DNA from: Nitrospirota bacterium
GTDB lineage: Bacteria > Nitrospinota_A > UBA7883 > JACRGQ01
Direction: 5' to 3'
DNA length: 60,823 nucleotides
Assembly (NCBI GenBank): GCA_024275955.1
Contig: JAJRYD010000037.1
Coordinates: 1 to 60,823, forward strand
A program made the position numbers and the translations under genes. Within the stretch, counting starts at the first letter, position 1. Each line of letters starts with the position of its first letter. The notes under the pieces are model-generated. The model did not search any database. It was not told the origin of the DNA and saw nothing but the letters and a program-made list of their open reading frames with translations. Of the stretch, positions 6,407 to 14,773 are shown in pieces.

Positions 6407-8062
6407 ATGAATGCCGCTCTCATACTCGCGGTTTCGATAGTTCTGTTTCTTGTCGCCTACCGCACATACGGCAGTTATGTCGCTAAGGTGGTTGGGCTTA
6501 GCGATAGCAACCAGACACCAGCCCACAGGCTGAATGACGGGCTGGACTATCTGCCAGCTCCACTGCCGGTGGTTATGGGACATCACTTCGCCACAATCGC
6601 CGGAGCCGGTCCTATTGTCGGGCCGATACTTGCCATCTATTTCGGCTGGCTTCCGGCGCTGGTATGGATTCTTTTCGGCGCTGTATTCCTCGGCGCGGTA
6701 CACGACTTTCTCTCTCTCGTAGCCTCAATGCGGAACGACGGCCGTTCGATAGGCTCGATAATAGAACAGTACATAGGCAAAACCGGCAAAAGGCTCTTCA
6801 TACTATTTTCCTTTCCGGCGCTTGTGCTGGTTATCGCGGTTTTTATGGATGTAGTGGTTAAAACCTTTGTCAGCCAGCCATCGGTAGGAACAGCATCTAT
6901 ACTGTTTGTAATTCTGGCGCTTGGGTTTGGCATCGCTAGAAACAGATTCGGCGTATCACTAGTACCGGCAACCATTGTCGGCGTAGTAATGATGGCAATC
7001 TGCGTATCGACAGGCGTAGCTTTCCCGCTTATTCTCTCAAAAACTGTATGGCTGGCAATAGTTACCAGTTATATTTTTCTAGCGGCAGTAGCTCCGGTCT
7101 CATGGCTGTTACAGCCGAGAGACTATTTAAATTCCTATCTTCTCTGGGCGGTAATGCTGATGGCTCTGCTTGGCATATTCACGTTCCACCCCGATATGCG
7201 TATGCCGGCGGTAACTTCGTTTAATGTTGATGGGCGCTACATGTTTCCAATTTTATTCGTAACCGTCGCGTGCGGAGCGATATCCGGCTTTCATTCGCTG
7301 GCCGCCTCCGGTACCACCTCCAAACAGGTAAACATGGAAACAGACGCAAAGCTGATAGGCTACGGCTCAATGCTGATAGAAGGCATCCTTGCGGTAGTTG
7401 CGCTTATATCTGTCGCCTATCTCGCGCCTTCCGCTTACGAAAGCATTAAAGACAGCGGGCCTATTACGATATTCGCAAGCGGTGTAGGCACCTTCGCATC
7501 AAAAATCGGCATACCTATGGAGACAGGAATAATTTTTGCCGCGATGGCTATATCATCGTTCGCGCTTACCACTCTCGACTCATGCGTCCGGCTGGCACGT
7601 TACGCCTTTCAGGAGTTCTTTAGCTCCAACGCCGCAGAACTAGAGAAATACCCTATAGTAAAAAACAGGCTAACCGGCACAGCTATAGCTACAGCGGGCG
7701 GACTACTGCTAGCTTTAAGCGGCGGGGCTAAGTTTTTATGGCCCCTGTTCGGCTCCGCAAACCAGCTACTCGGAGCGTTGGCGCTTCTCGCCGTAGCGGT
7801 CTGGCTGGAAAAAACCGGCCGAGAATCGCTTTTTGTCAAAATTCCTATGGCTCTGATGTTTGCGGTATCGCTTACCGCGCTTGCGTTCCTGATAGAAGAA
7901 AACCTCGCAAACAAAAACTACGCCCTCACACTGCTGGCAACGGCACTATTCGGGCTAGGCGTCTCTCTGGCTGTTCAGGCCTACACAAGCCTCAACAACT
8001 TCAAGAGAGGAAAAACAATTCCAATTTCCGACAGCCCCGAATCTGATAGAAGCCGACCATAA
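6407..8062 (+). CDS. cstA: CstA-family carbon-starvation / pyruvate-peptide carrier
   Basis: A 551-residue integral membrane protein with about 14-16 hydrophobic segments. Family hallmarks are an N-terminal YRTYGSYVAKVVGL, DYLPAPLPVVMGHHFATIAGAGPIVGP, FGAVFLGAVHDFLSL, PRDYLNSYLLW and a SGFHSLAASGTTSKQ loop. CstA relatives move pyruvate or peptides across the inner membrane, and the family is shared with BtsT. The protein is shorter than the roughly 700-residue E. coli CstA and belongs to the short form found in anaerobes. AGAGGAA lies a few bases before ATG 6407. A monocistronic unit with the downstream STAS gene 157 bp away. Confidence 0.88.
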   Translation: MNAALILAVSIVLFLVAYRTYGSYVAKVVGLSDSNQTPAHRLNDGLDYLPAPLPVVMGHHFATIAGAGPIVGPILAIYFGWLPALVWILFGAVFLGAVHDFLSLVASMRNDGRSIGSIIEQYIGKTGKRLFILFSFPALVLVIAVFMDVVVKTFVSQPSVGTASILFVILALGFGIARNRFGVSLVPATIVGVVMMAICVSTGVAFPLILSKTVWLAIVTSYIFLAAVAPVSWLLQPRDYLNSYLLWAVMLMALLGIFTFHPDMRMPAVTSFNVDGRYMFPILFVTVACGAISGFHSLAASGTTSKQVNMETDAKLIGYGSMLIEGILAVVALISVAYLAPSAYESIKDSGPITIFASGVGTFASKIGIPMETGIIFAAMAISSFALTTLDSCVRLARYAFQEFFSSNAAELEKYPIVKNRLTGTAIATAGGLLLALSGGAKFLWPLFGSANQLLGALALLAVAVWLEKTGRESLFVKIPMALMFAVSLTALAFLIEENLANKNYALTLLATALFGLGVSLAVQAYTSLNNFKRGKTIPISDSPESDRSRP

Positions 8063-8219
8063 AACTATTAAAGCCGCGAGCTTTACAAACTCTTCAGCCT
8101 AAAACATATTTTATGGAGAAAACGGATACTTGCTCTGCTCCAATTTTTCATTAGATAACAGCTGTTTAGATTACGGAAAAACTGCTATATTTGGTAACAG
8201 TTTTGGATGGCTGTTCGCC

Positions 8220-8531
8220 ATGGTAGAGATATCCTTAGCCGAGATAGACGACGTAGCTATTGTTTCCATAAAAAAGTCTGTCTCGCTTGTTTCGCTCGTC
8301 ACGCATCACAATAGTATCTTTGCTGGTCAGATTTTTCAAAAAACAAAGAGAAATAAAATAATCCTAGAGATGGAGAATGTTATAAAAATAGATTCCGCTG
8401 GAATAGCCGAAATCATTAAGGTATATAGAAAACTTAAGCATAATGACGGGACACTGGCACCGACGGGGATGAATAGCGACATCTCCCGTTCTATACGTTC
8501 TGCGGGGCTCGACAAGGTTTTGAATATTTGA
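8220..8531 (+). CDS. STAS-domain protein (anti-sigma factor antagonist-like)
   Basis: A 103-residue single STAS domain: an N-terminal beta strand pair, the NKIILEMENVIKIDSAG segment containing the serine that partner-switch kinases phosphorylate, then IAEIIKVYRKL and SIRSAGLDKVLNI. Relatives (SpoIIAA, RsbV) bind and release serine-kinase anti-sigma factors. ATG 8220 is preferred to the upstream ATG at 8130, since the extra 30 residues are not STAS-like. A receiver-HATPase gene 2.3 kb away at 10872 and a PP2C gene at 12088 could be partners, although the restriction-modification genes lie between. Divergence around the strand-1/helix-1 region is notable. Confidence 0.7.
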   Translation: MVEISLAEIDDVAIVSIKKSVSLVSLVTHHNSIFAGQIFQKTKRNKIILEMENVIKIDSAGIAEIIKVYRKLKHNDGTLAPTGMNSDISRSIRSAGLDKVLNI

Positions 8532-8585
8532 GCACAAGACGAATTGCCCTTAGAACAGCCCCGCTGAGCTTAGCCTAAAATATTT

Positions 8586-9656
8586 TCAAGCAATGCCCCA
8601 ATAATTGCTCTTTAGGTCTAAATAACCTCTTTCTTTTTGGAAATCATGAAAATCATTATTACCTACTGACGGGAACTCATTTTTAATTTCTTTCGATAAT
8701 TCTGATAAAACAACATCACCAATAGTATCTGAATATTTTCCTCTAAGTGCTTTTTCGTACCATTCCCCTAGTTCTTCTACTGTAATAATTGACTGAATTC
8801 TGTCTCGCCAGCCTATTTGTGTTAACAGTGAATCAATGACTCGTTCCTCTGCACATTTACAAACGATCACTATTTTATGTGCTGCTATTGAAGTAACTAT
8901 ATTTTCTGCCATAGCCACATCTAGCGACAAATGCTTTACCTGAACGATAGAACCAAAATTCGCAAACATATCAAGACCTCTATCAGCTGCATTGGTAACA
9001 CCTACCCGATAAAAATGCGCGTCTAAAGTTTTCCTGCTATCACTAACAGAAAGATTAAGAACCTTCTCAGCAAACACACTAAACTCATCAATTATCAGCT
9101 TGTTTTTATCTTCATAATAAATATCTACTTTTATATCTATTGCACGAATTACAGACTCAAATAGCGCGTAGACTACTATCTCAAAGACCTTATCAAGGCT
9201 TCGTTTTAGGCCTGGCTGACTCCAAAACTGGTCTAGAAACTCATTTAACAGAAATGTTTCTTTAGCACTAGCTAAGCAGTAGTTCAGTGCACTTTCTAAT
9301 TGTAAATGCTTATCTCCAAAAGACTTATAAATGTATGCCTCAACTATTCCATTGCGCTTCCGGTTCTCTTTGCCAAGTTCGGCAAGAGTTGCTGGGTTAA
9401 TCGCATTATCTTCAAATAGATTATCTTGGAACTTTGCACTTGAGGTACTTACCCTTTCAAGGAATTGCATGCACACAATATCGCGCCATTTTTTTGATTT
9501 TGTTCTATATGTTTCTAGTTTTTTTAGGTTCAATTTACTCTCAGAACCCGTTCGGTCACGATTCAATATCTCAGCAATTTGAATTGGCTTGTAAAGGTGT
9601 ACCCTTGATTTGTCTATAACTGAATCTAATGATTTTCTGGCTTCATCAATATTCAC
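8586..9656 (-). CDS. HaeII-family type II restriction endonuclease
   Basis: A 356-residue protein. Its N-terminus (residues 1-35: DEARKSLDSVIDKSRVHLYKPIQIAEILNRDRTG) closely resembles the HaeII/NgoBI restriction enzymes, which cut RGCGCY and have about 350 residues. A likely catalytic region lies near the IIDEF and SIVQVKHLS segments. It follows the methyltransferase gene with a 4-bp overlap, the standard arrangement for a coupled restriction-modification pair. Base composition is clearly A+T-richer than in neighbouring genes, which suggests recent acquisition. Family assignment is from memory of the HaeII group; recognition specificity is inferred. Confidence 0.75.
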   Translation of the reverse strand: MNIDEARKSLDSVIDKSRVHLYKPIQIAEILNRDRTGSESKLNLKKLETYRTKSKKWRDIVCMQFLERVSTSSAKFQDNLFEDNAINPATLAELGKENRKRNGIVEAYIYKSFGDKHLQLESALNYCLASAKETFLLNEFLDQFWSQPGLKRSLDKVFEIVVYALFESVIRAIDIKVDIYYEDKNKLIIDEFSVFAEKVLNLSVSDSRKTLDAHFYRVGVTNAADRGLDMFANFGSIVQVKHLSLDVAMAENIVTSIAAHKIVIVCKCAEERVIDSLLTQIGWRDRIQSIITVEELGEWYEKALRGKYSDTIGDVVLSELSKEIKNEFPSVGNNDFHDFQKERGYLDLKSNYWGIA

Positions 9657-10636
9657 ACTCTTGCTCCACGCTCAAGCCCAACCAAGAAAGGTTGCTTATA
9701 GACAGCCCTTTTCTTTTTATGCTCTATTGCCTCCTTCATAGCTTTTGCTATTTCTTTGATTACCGGCACGGACACACTATTTCCAGCCTGTTTTCTAAGC
9801 TGCGTATATGGAACGACAATTTTGAAATCTTCAGGAAAGCCTTGTAGCCTTAAAAGCTCTCTTGCAGTTGGTCGACGAACACCGTTTACGAGTAAATAGT
9901 TATATGAAGCACCCGCGCGAAGAGCACAAGAAAACTCTAACGCTGAAATATTTCCGCTTTTATTTTCATGCCACATAGAAGGAAAAGGTGGCACACCTTT
10001 TACTTTCTTAATTCGATTCTTTTGTATTTTGTCAGATACCCAGTACTTACTTTCAACCGCTTCATCATTCTCCAAAATATCAGATAGGCTTTTTCTTTTT
10101 AGCATTGGGTTGGGAAATTTGAACTCTAAATCATCTCTAAACCCAACAATAAAAGCTCTTTCCCTCTTGTGTGGTAGGCCATAATTTAGTGTGTTCAGTA
10201 CTTCATGATGCGTGTGATAACCAAGAGCCTCAAGATGTTCAATTATTATCTCAAATGTCCTGCCACCATCATGTGATTTCAAGCTTTTGACATTTTCAAG
10301 TAAAAAAGCATACGGCCTTTTCACCTTCAATATTTCTTCAATGTTAAAGAATAATGTACCCCTCGTATCAGAGAACCCCTTCCTGTCTCCGCAAATGCTA
10401 AATGCCTGACATGGAAAACCACCTAGCAGTATATCGTGGTCAGGAATGCTACTAGGCTCAACTTTTGTAATATCACCATCCGGCACTTCTCCAAAGTTTG
10501 CCTCATATGTCAACTGTGCAGATTTGTCCCACTCAGAGGAATATACGCATCTTCCACCGATACTCTCAAATCCTAGGCGTATGCCCCCCATACCAGAGAA
10601 CAAGTCGATAAATTTAAAATTATTCATATTTTCCAT
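9653..10636 (-). CDS. DNA cytosine-5 methyltransferase (HaeII-like system)
   Basis: A 327-residue m5C methyltransferase with the canonical motifs in order: I (DLFSGMGG, residues 11-18), IV (GGFPCQAFS, catalytic Cys76), VI (ENV, 114-116), VIII (HKRERAFIVG), a target-recognition region near 195-250, then IX (RELLRLQGFP) and X (QAGNSVSVPV). It methylates the recognition site of the nuclease encoded immediately downstream, protecting host DNA. Two ATGs (10636 and 10627) are possible starts. A+T-rich upstream sequence and gene body mark the pair as a horizontally acquired island between a STAS gene and a response-regulator gene. Confidence 0.88.
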   Translation of the reverse strand: MENMNNFKFIDLFSGMGGIRLGFESIGGRCVYSSEWDKSAQLTYEANFGEVPDGDITKVEPSSIPDHDILLGGFPCQAFSICGDRKGFSDTRGTLFFNIEEILKVKRPYAFLLENVKSLKSHDGGRTFEIIIEHLEALGYHTHHEVLNTLNYGLPHKRERAFIVGFRDDLEFKFPNPMLKRKSLSDILENDEAVESKYWVSDKIQKNRIKKVKGVPPFPSMWHENKSGNISALEFSCALRAGASYNYLLVNGVRRPTARELLRLQGFPEDFKIVVPYTQLRKQAGNSVSVPVIKEIAKAMKEAIEHKKKRAVYKQPFLVGLERGARV

Positions 10637-10767
10637 GATGATCTCTGCATTATAAATATTAATTTACCTTAAACTAAACTCATCGAGCAACGTGCAAATC
10701 GATTTTCTAATACTATACATTATTATCTACCTTCATCATATATTCCCCAAGTTCAATGAGGAAGTGC

Positions 10768-10797
10768 ACCACCAAGAAGGAGGTTATTCTTGGTGGT
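10768..10797. repeat. Perfect 11-bp hairpin downstream of the receiver-HATPase gene
   Basis: ACCACCAAGAA and TTCTTGGTGGT flank an 8-base loop. It lies about 75 bp past the stop of the minus-strand receiver-HATPase gene and upstream of the methyltransferase start, with no T tract. It could be a terminator, or an operator for the restriction-modification operon. Confidence 0.45.
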
Positions 10798-10871
10798 TAT
10801 GGGAAACAATTACAAACAGCCTTAAGCAGGCTCCACGAAGACTAGCCTCCATTCTTCAACATTACAAAGAG

Positions 10872-11771
10872 TCAAAGCAGGTATCGCTTCCCTTTTACTC
10901 TGGCCCGTATCTCGTTGCCCTTACCTATGTACTCAAGAGAATCAAAGCTCATACTATTGGCCATGGCGATACCTCTCCCATGACTGTCGAAAGCGCGGTC
11001 GGGTGAAAACTCGAGATACTTTTCCCAGTCGAAACCGTTTCCCTCGTCCTTTATGCGAAACTCTACATAAGCATTAAACTTTTTAAACTCGAGAGTTCCA
11101 ACCTTTGAGAAGTTTTCAGGAAGTTTTACCCTCCTATTAACCTCATCTCGCCATTGGTTCTTTGTGTTCAAGACGCTTTTCTCGTTATATGTAATTCCCA
11201 GATTGCCGTGCTCTATCGCGTTAATCATCAGCTCTGAAAGGCCAAGCACCAAATCTTTCGGCTTTGAACCTAACTGCGACATAAGCATCGAAAGCCTGTC
11301 CGCCTCATCCAGTGTTCTAAACATAAACGAACCTTCTTTCATCAGCACTATTGATGAAAGCGCTCTGGATGTTTCTTCATTAAGCGATTTGTATTTTTTG
11401 TAGTCGGCAATAGCCGCTCCAACTATTATAAGAAGTGTGTCGTGGCCGTATGGCTTAGTAAGATAGTAGTATGCTCCGGCCTTTAGTCCCTCACGTATCT
11501 CTTTATCCGAGTCTCTCGCTGTCTGCATTATTACAGGCATCGTTTTAAGCGTTTCATGCTTTTTAATATGAATAAGCACATCTATACCATCCATACCGGG
11601 CATCGTCCTATCCAGCAATACAACGGAATATCTCTGCGGATTATCTTCCAACATTTTCAAAGCCTGAGCGCCATCTTCGGCCATTTCGACAAAATAACCA
11701 GCAGGCTCAAGATGACCGCGAAGCGACAGCCTAGCAACCCTAGAATCATCGACAACAAGAATTTTATTCAC
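10872..11771 (-). CDS. Response regulator with a serine-kinase-type HATPase output domain
   Basis: A 299-residue fusion. Residues 1-125 form a receiver domain (VVDDSR acidic pocket, phosphoacceptor in LLDRTMPGMDG, KPYG lysine). A linker helix leads to a GHKL ATPase of the RsbW/SpoIIAB class (roughly 170-295) with the N-box ELMINAIEHGN, a DEGNGFDW G1 box and an HGRGIAM G2 box. The family phosphorylates STAS antagonists or binds sigma factors; here phosphorylation of the receiver would gate that activity. The phosphatase gene at 12088 is on the same strand upstream, separated by 316 bp holding a repeat element. Cytoplasmic. A missing histidine-kinase H-box argues against a classical hybrid kinase. 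Confidence 0.82.
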   Translation of the reverse strand: MNKILVVDDSRVARLSLRGHLEPAGYFVEMAEDGAQALKMLEDNPQRYSVVLLDRTMPGMDGIDVLIHIKKHETLKTMPVIMQTARDSDKEIREGLKAGAYYYLTKPYGHDTLLIIVGAAIADYKKYKSLNEETSRALSSIVLMKEGSFMFRTLDEADRLSMLMSQLGSKPKDLVLGLSELMINAIEHGNLGITYNEKSVLNTKNQWRDEVNRRVKLPENFSKVGTLEFKKFNAYVEFRIKDEGNGFDWEKYLEFSPDRAFDSHGRGIAMANSMSFDSLEYIGKGNEIRARVKGKRYLL

Positions 11772-12087
11772 CCAGCACTCCCCCCACAGCCACTACCCTG
11801 AGCCACCCATTCAGCGATACATAGTAGCAGATAAAAGGTTCTCAATAAATAATAGGACTGTTTCCAAAAGAGTTTTTTGAGCGTTTTAAGGGGAAGTTCA
11901 TTTTCTAACTTCTTCAAAAATAGAGTCTTTAGAGATTGGTAATTTGTGGAAAAATCGAATTTATCTCATTCGGCAACAGCCCCATAATAGATTAAAGCAA
12001 GGGTGGCGCTGTGGCACGCAGTTATCTGATAAATAATAACAACAACAGCGCGTAGCTAGAACATAATTAGAAGGTATCGCCTAACAT
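11772..12087. other. Intergenic stretch with a repeat element
   Basis: This block holds no gene. It contains inverted-repeat element copy B (11854-11983). The remaining 186 bp are A+T-rich without clear promoter boxes. Confidence 0.5.
11854..11983 (+). mobile_element. 130-bp inverted-repeat element, copy B
   Basis: A 130-bp element from AGGACTGTT to AACAGCCCC, flanked by the perfect 5-bp repeat ATAAT (11849-11853 and 11984-11988). The first base of the left end has changed from G to A. The central palindrome GAAGTT...AACTTC is intact. It separates the receiver-HATPase gene from its probable partner phosphatase. Confidence 0.85.
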
Positions 12088-13254
12088 CTATTTAGAAGAA
12101 ACCTCCAATAGTTCTATCCCAACGATTGTTATGTCGTCCTCGGAATCGTTCATTCCCAGATGGGGGTCTATCGTGTTTCCACTTGCGTCTCCCATCTCTT
12201 GTAAAACATTTCCTATAAGTTCCGAAACGCTAGAGCCGGAATAGGCCGATACGATGCCGCGCAAATCTTCCAGACCGAAGCTTTCATCCTTGAAAGCCAT
12301 CATTTCAAAAAGTCCATCAGTATAGAAAACAAGTTTGTCACCCGTTTGCAGTTGGAGATGCCCAATGGAGATATCGGCATCTTCAAAAAGAACCAACGGC
12401 ATGCCATGCCCCTTAGTTCCAGCTACCGGCAGGGCCGAAACAGCTCCGTCTCTTACATGAAAGAACTGCGGATGACCATTGCATGAGTAATGGAACATAA
12501 GCGTTTCATGGTCTATCTCACCGCTTATAGAAGTGAAATACTCTCCATCGCCAAAGATGCTGGAGCCGCACAGCCTTTTATTAAGTTCGTTTATGGAACT
12601 TTCTAACCCAACACCTGTTTGGGAAATTATCGAATTATGAACTATGTCGGTAGCTATACTGCGTAAAAGACACGGCACAGAATGCCCCGACTGATCTTTA
12701 ACGCTTATCACAGTTTTCCCTTTACTACCGTTAGCCGCCGGCATCTCCTTGATAAAATAATGATCCCCTCCCTCTTCCGCGCACGGCATAGATACGGCAA
12801 AAGTGGAAAGCTTATTACCGTTTCCAATATCTATACGACTGGGAGCCTCTCCGTTAATAACGTCTAATATCCCTTTGGCGCCTTTTACATCAAGCCTTAA
12901 GGAATCGGCGTAATCGTTAAGCTGGGAGACAAGCTGTGTAAGCTCTACCGATTTTAAACGCTCAAGCTCTTCCACTCTTTGACGTTCCGCTATATTCGTA
13001 ACAAGCGGGTTAAAAAGAAAAAAGTAGAGAACCGGACATACCGTTATAACCAGAAGAAACGCGTCAACAACCCCTTCCAATACCGGATGAAGGGGCGGAA
13101 AAAGGGAAAACAGAAACATTATCAGCCCTTCCGCTATAAAAATGGAAAGGGCGATAATGAGCAATAGCCGAGCGGGACCCATCTTGAAAGAAGCTTGCTT
13201 AAACCCGCCGCTAAGCTCTTGTTTTCCCTCTAGTCCGCTACTATCACTATGCAA
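12088..13254 (-). CDS. Membrane-bound PP2C-type (SpoIIE/RsbU-like) phosphatase
   Basis: A 388-residue protein. Two transmembrane segments (about 28-50 and 60-85), a short coiled-coil linker (ERQRVEELERLKSV), then a PPM phosphatase domain from about 140 to the end. Metal-binding aspartates are seen in GGDHY, VKDQSGH, FYTDGLFEM and DDITIVGIEL. RsbU relatives dephosphorylate STAS antagonists and so release a sigma factor or other target. The glycine after the GH pair in the usual DxxGHG motif is serine here. Upstream of and co-oriented with the receiver-HATPase gene, it is a plausible opponent of that kinase domain. Sensing is probably through the membrane segment, since there is almost no periplasmic loop. 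Confidence 0.78.
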   Translation of the reverse strand: MHSDSSGLEGKQELSGGFKQASFKMGPARLLLIIALSIFIAEGLIMFLFSLFPPLHPVLEGVVDAFLLVITVCPVLYFFLFNPLVTNIAERQRVEELERLKSVELTQLVSQLNDYADSLRLDVKGAKGILDVINGEAPSRIDIGNGNKLSTFAVSMPCAEEGGDHYFIKEMPAANGSKGKTVISVKDQSGHSVPCLLRSIATDIVHNSIISQTGVGLESSINELNKRLCGSSIFGDGEYFTSISGEIDHETLMFHYSCNGHPQFFHVRDGAVSALPVAGTKGHGMPLVLFEDADISIGHLQLQTGDKLVFYTDGLFEMMAFKDESFGLEDLRGIVSAYSGSSVSELIGNVLQEMGDASGNTIDPHLGMNDSEDDITIVGIELLEVSSK

Positions 13255-13387
13255 CAGGCTCTCCTTTTTTACGAAAAGTTACTTTTTCATCTGCTTTCAA
13301 ATAATTATACAACACTCAAACTCTTTCCTCGGTTTTTAAGTGGACACAAATTTATCGGAAACTTATATCGGGGCTAGAAGCAGTTTT

Positions 13388-14773
13388 CTACTGCCGATAA
13401 AAAATAACAGGAACGACAAATTCAAAATGCCTGCCAATAAGCAGTTTCCATTCGGCAAACGAGGCAGGAAAAGTAGATATTATCCCTATATCAACTTTAG
13501 GAATCTGTCGAAGATTGTCAACAGCGTAAACTTTTTTTCCAGTAAAACTGCCTGCCTCCCTGCCGATAAAAAACATTACTTTAAAGCCACTGTTTTCAAG
13601 AAAGCATGCAAGCTGTTCGGCATTTCGCCCAGTGCCGGCAATCGCGACACTTGCCCCACGCTTACGCATATTTCTTTTAAACTCAACAGGGGTCGGAAAG
13701 CTTTCTTCCCATTTATTATCGTAAACTACTATCTGCGGTTTAAACAGTTTTTCGGCAATCTTTCGTTTTCTTACTTTTAAAAACCTTTCACCAACAGTTT
13801 TCATAACACTCTCTTCGCCAAAAGGTTCTAGGTTTACAGGTTCAAACTTCGGGTGTTTCAACGCCTCTTTCATCGCGAGGGAAAGATCACTGCCGGATGG
13901 CTCTGCCCATCTGTCTCCCGCCATAAAATAGCAGTCAAGCGCTTCCGGCGCTGGAATTTTTTTCAGCTTATATTTTAAAAGCCTGCTGTTGCGCCGGTTA
14001 AGAAAATCAAGCTGACCGCCAAAGCCTGTAGCGATTACCGGCAGTCCAGATGAGACCGCCTCAAGGTACGGCCTGCCGAAACCTTCACCCCTAGTAGGGA
14101 GCAGATAACAGTCTGCCGAGTGATAGAGCTTTCGCATCTGCGGTGTTGAAGGGCGCTTACCGCGCACTTTGATGTTCCCCACGGGGGCGCCTTTCTCTAA
14201 GCTTTTAAGTATTCCTCTCAGCTTTCGCGCAGAGGAGGCGGAGCATTGCACCACCCACTCAACATCCTCTCTACCGCCAAACGTAAAGACAAACTCCTCC
14301 AGCATAATGTCCCACCCTTTTCGAAGGCTCAAATCAAGAAAAACCGAAAGAAATCTAAACGGCCCGTTCCTCGCTATTTTTCTCTCCGGCGGTTTAAAGT
14401 CTCTGCCTGCCATATCGGGGACTACAAAAATTCTTTTTTTATTAACGCCGCCTTTGGCGAAAGTTTTTAAATTGAATTTCGAAGCGACCCACACCTCGTC
14501 CATCCTGTTCATAATATCTGCCCAAAGCCTCGGCACAGAGTCGGACTCAAGCATCACCCTCCCTATATTCACCGCAGTTTTATCTATCCGAAAAAGGTGG
14601 GGAAACCCAAAATGCACAACTACGTCGAAACCGGAAACCTTGGCCTTTTTATCAAGCCCGTCTTTTATGGAAACGCGGTAGCCATAACGCTTAAGGCTTT
14701 TGGCAAATTCCATAAGACCATAGCCGTAACCGGAAAATTTAGGCCTGTACGAACATAAGCAGACCGATTTCAC
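13388..14773 (-). CDS. Glycosyltransferase (GT-B fold) with an extra C-terminal Rossmann-like domain
   Basis: A 461-residue protein. The first 330 residues form a GT-B glycosyltransferase: an FGFPHLF region, RMDEVWVASKFN in the N-lobe, and in the C-lobe LPTRGEGFGRPYLEAVSSGLPVIATGFGGQ, the GT4-type nucleotide-sugar site with its conserved Glu. Residues about 365-461 form a second nucleotide-binding-like domain (VAIAGTGRNAEQLACFLENSG) not usual in this family. The start overlaps the stop of the radical SAM gene by 4 bp. It is the last gene of a four-gene minus-strand operon, so it probably adds a sugar to the product shaped by its partners. Cytoplasmic or membrane-peripheral. Substrate unknown. 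Confidence 0.78.
   Translation of the reverse strand: MKSVCLCSYRPKFSGYGYGLMEFAKSLKRYGYRVSIKDGLDKKAKVSGFDVVVHFGFPHLFRIDKTAVNIGRVMLESDSVPRLWADIMNRMDEVWVASKFNLKTFAKGGVNKKRIFVVPDMAGRDFKPPERKIARNGPFRFLSVFLDLSLRKGWDIMLEEFVFTFGGREDVEWVVQCSASSARKLRGILKSLEKGAPVGNIKVRGKRPSTPQMRKLYHSADCYLLPTRGEGFGRPYLEAVSSGLPVIATGFGGQLDFLNRRNSRLLKYKLKKIPAPEALDCYFMAGDRWAEPSGSDLSLAMKEALKHPKFEPVNLEPFGEESVMKTVGERFLKVRKRKIAEKLFKPQIVVYDNKWEESFPTPVEFKRNMRKRGASVAIAGTGRNAEQLACFLENSGFKVMFFIGREAGSFTGKKVYAVDNLRQIPKVDIGIISTFPASFAEWKLLIGRHFEFVVPVIFYRQ

Noticed and set aside
10692-11006. 104-codon plus-strand frame
   Set aside because: It overlaps the end of the receiver-HATPase gene on the other strand and carries no motif.
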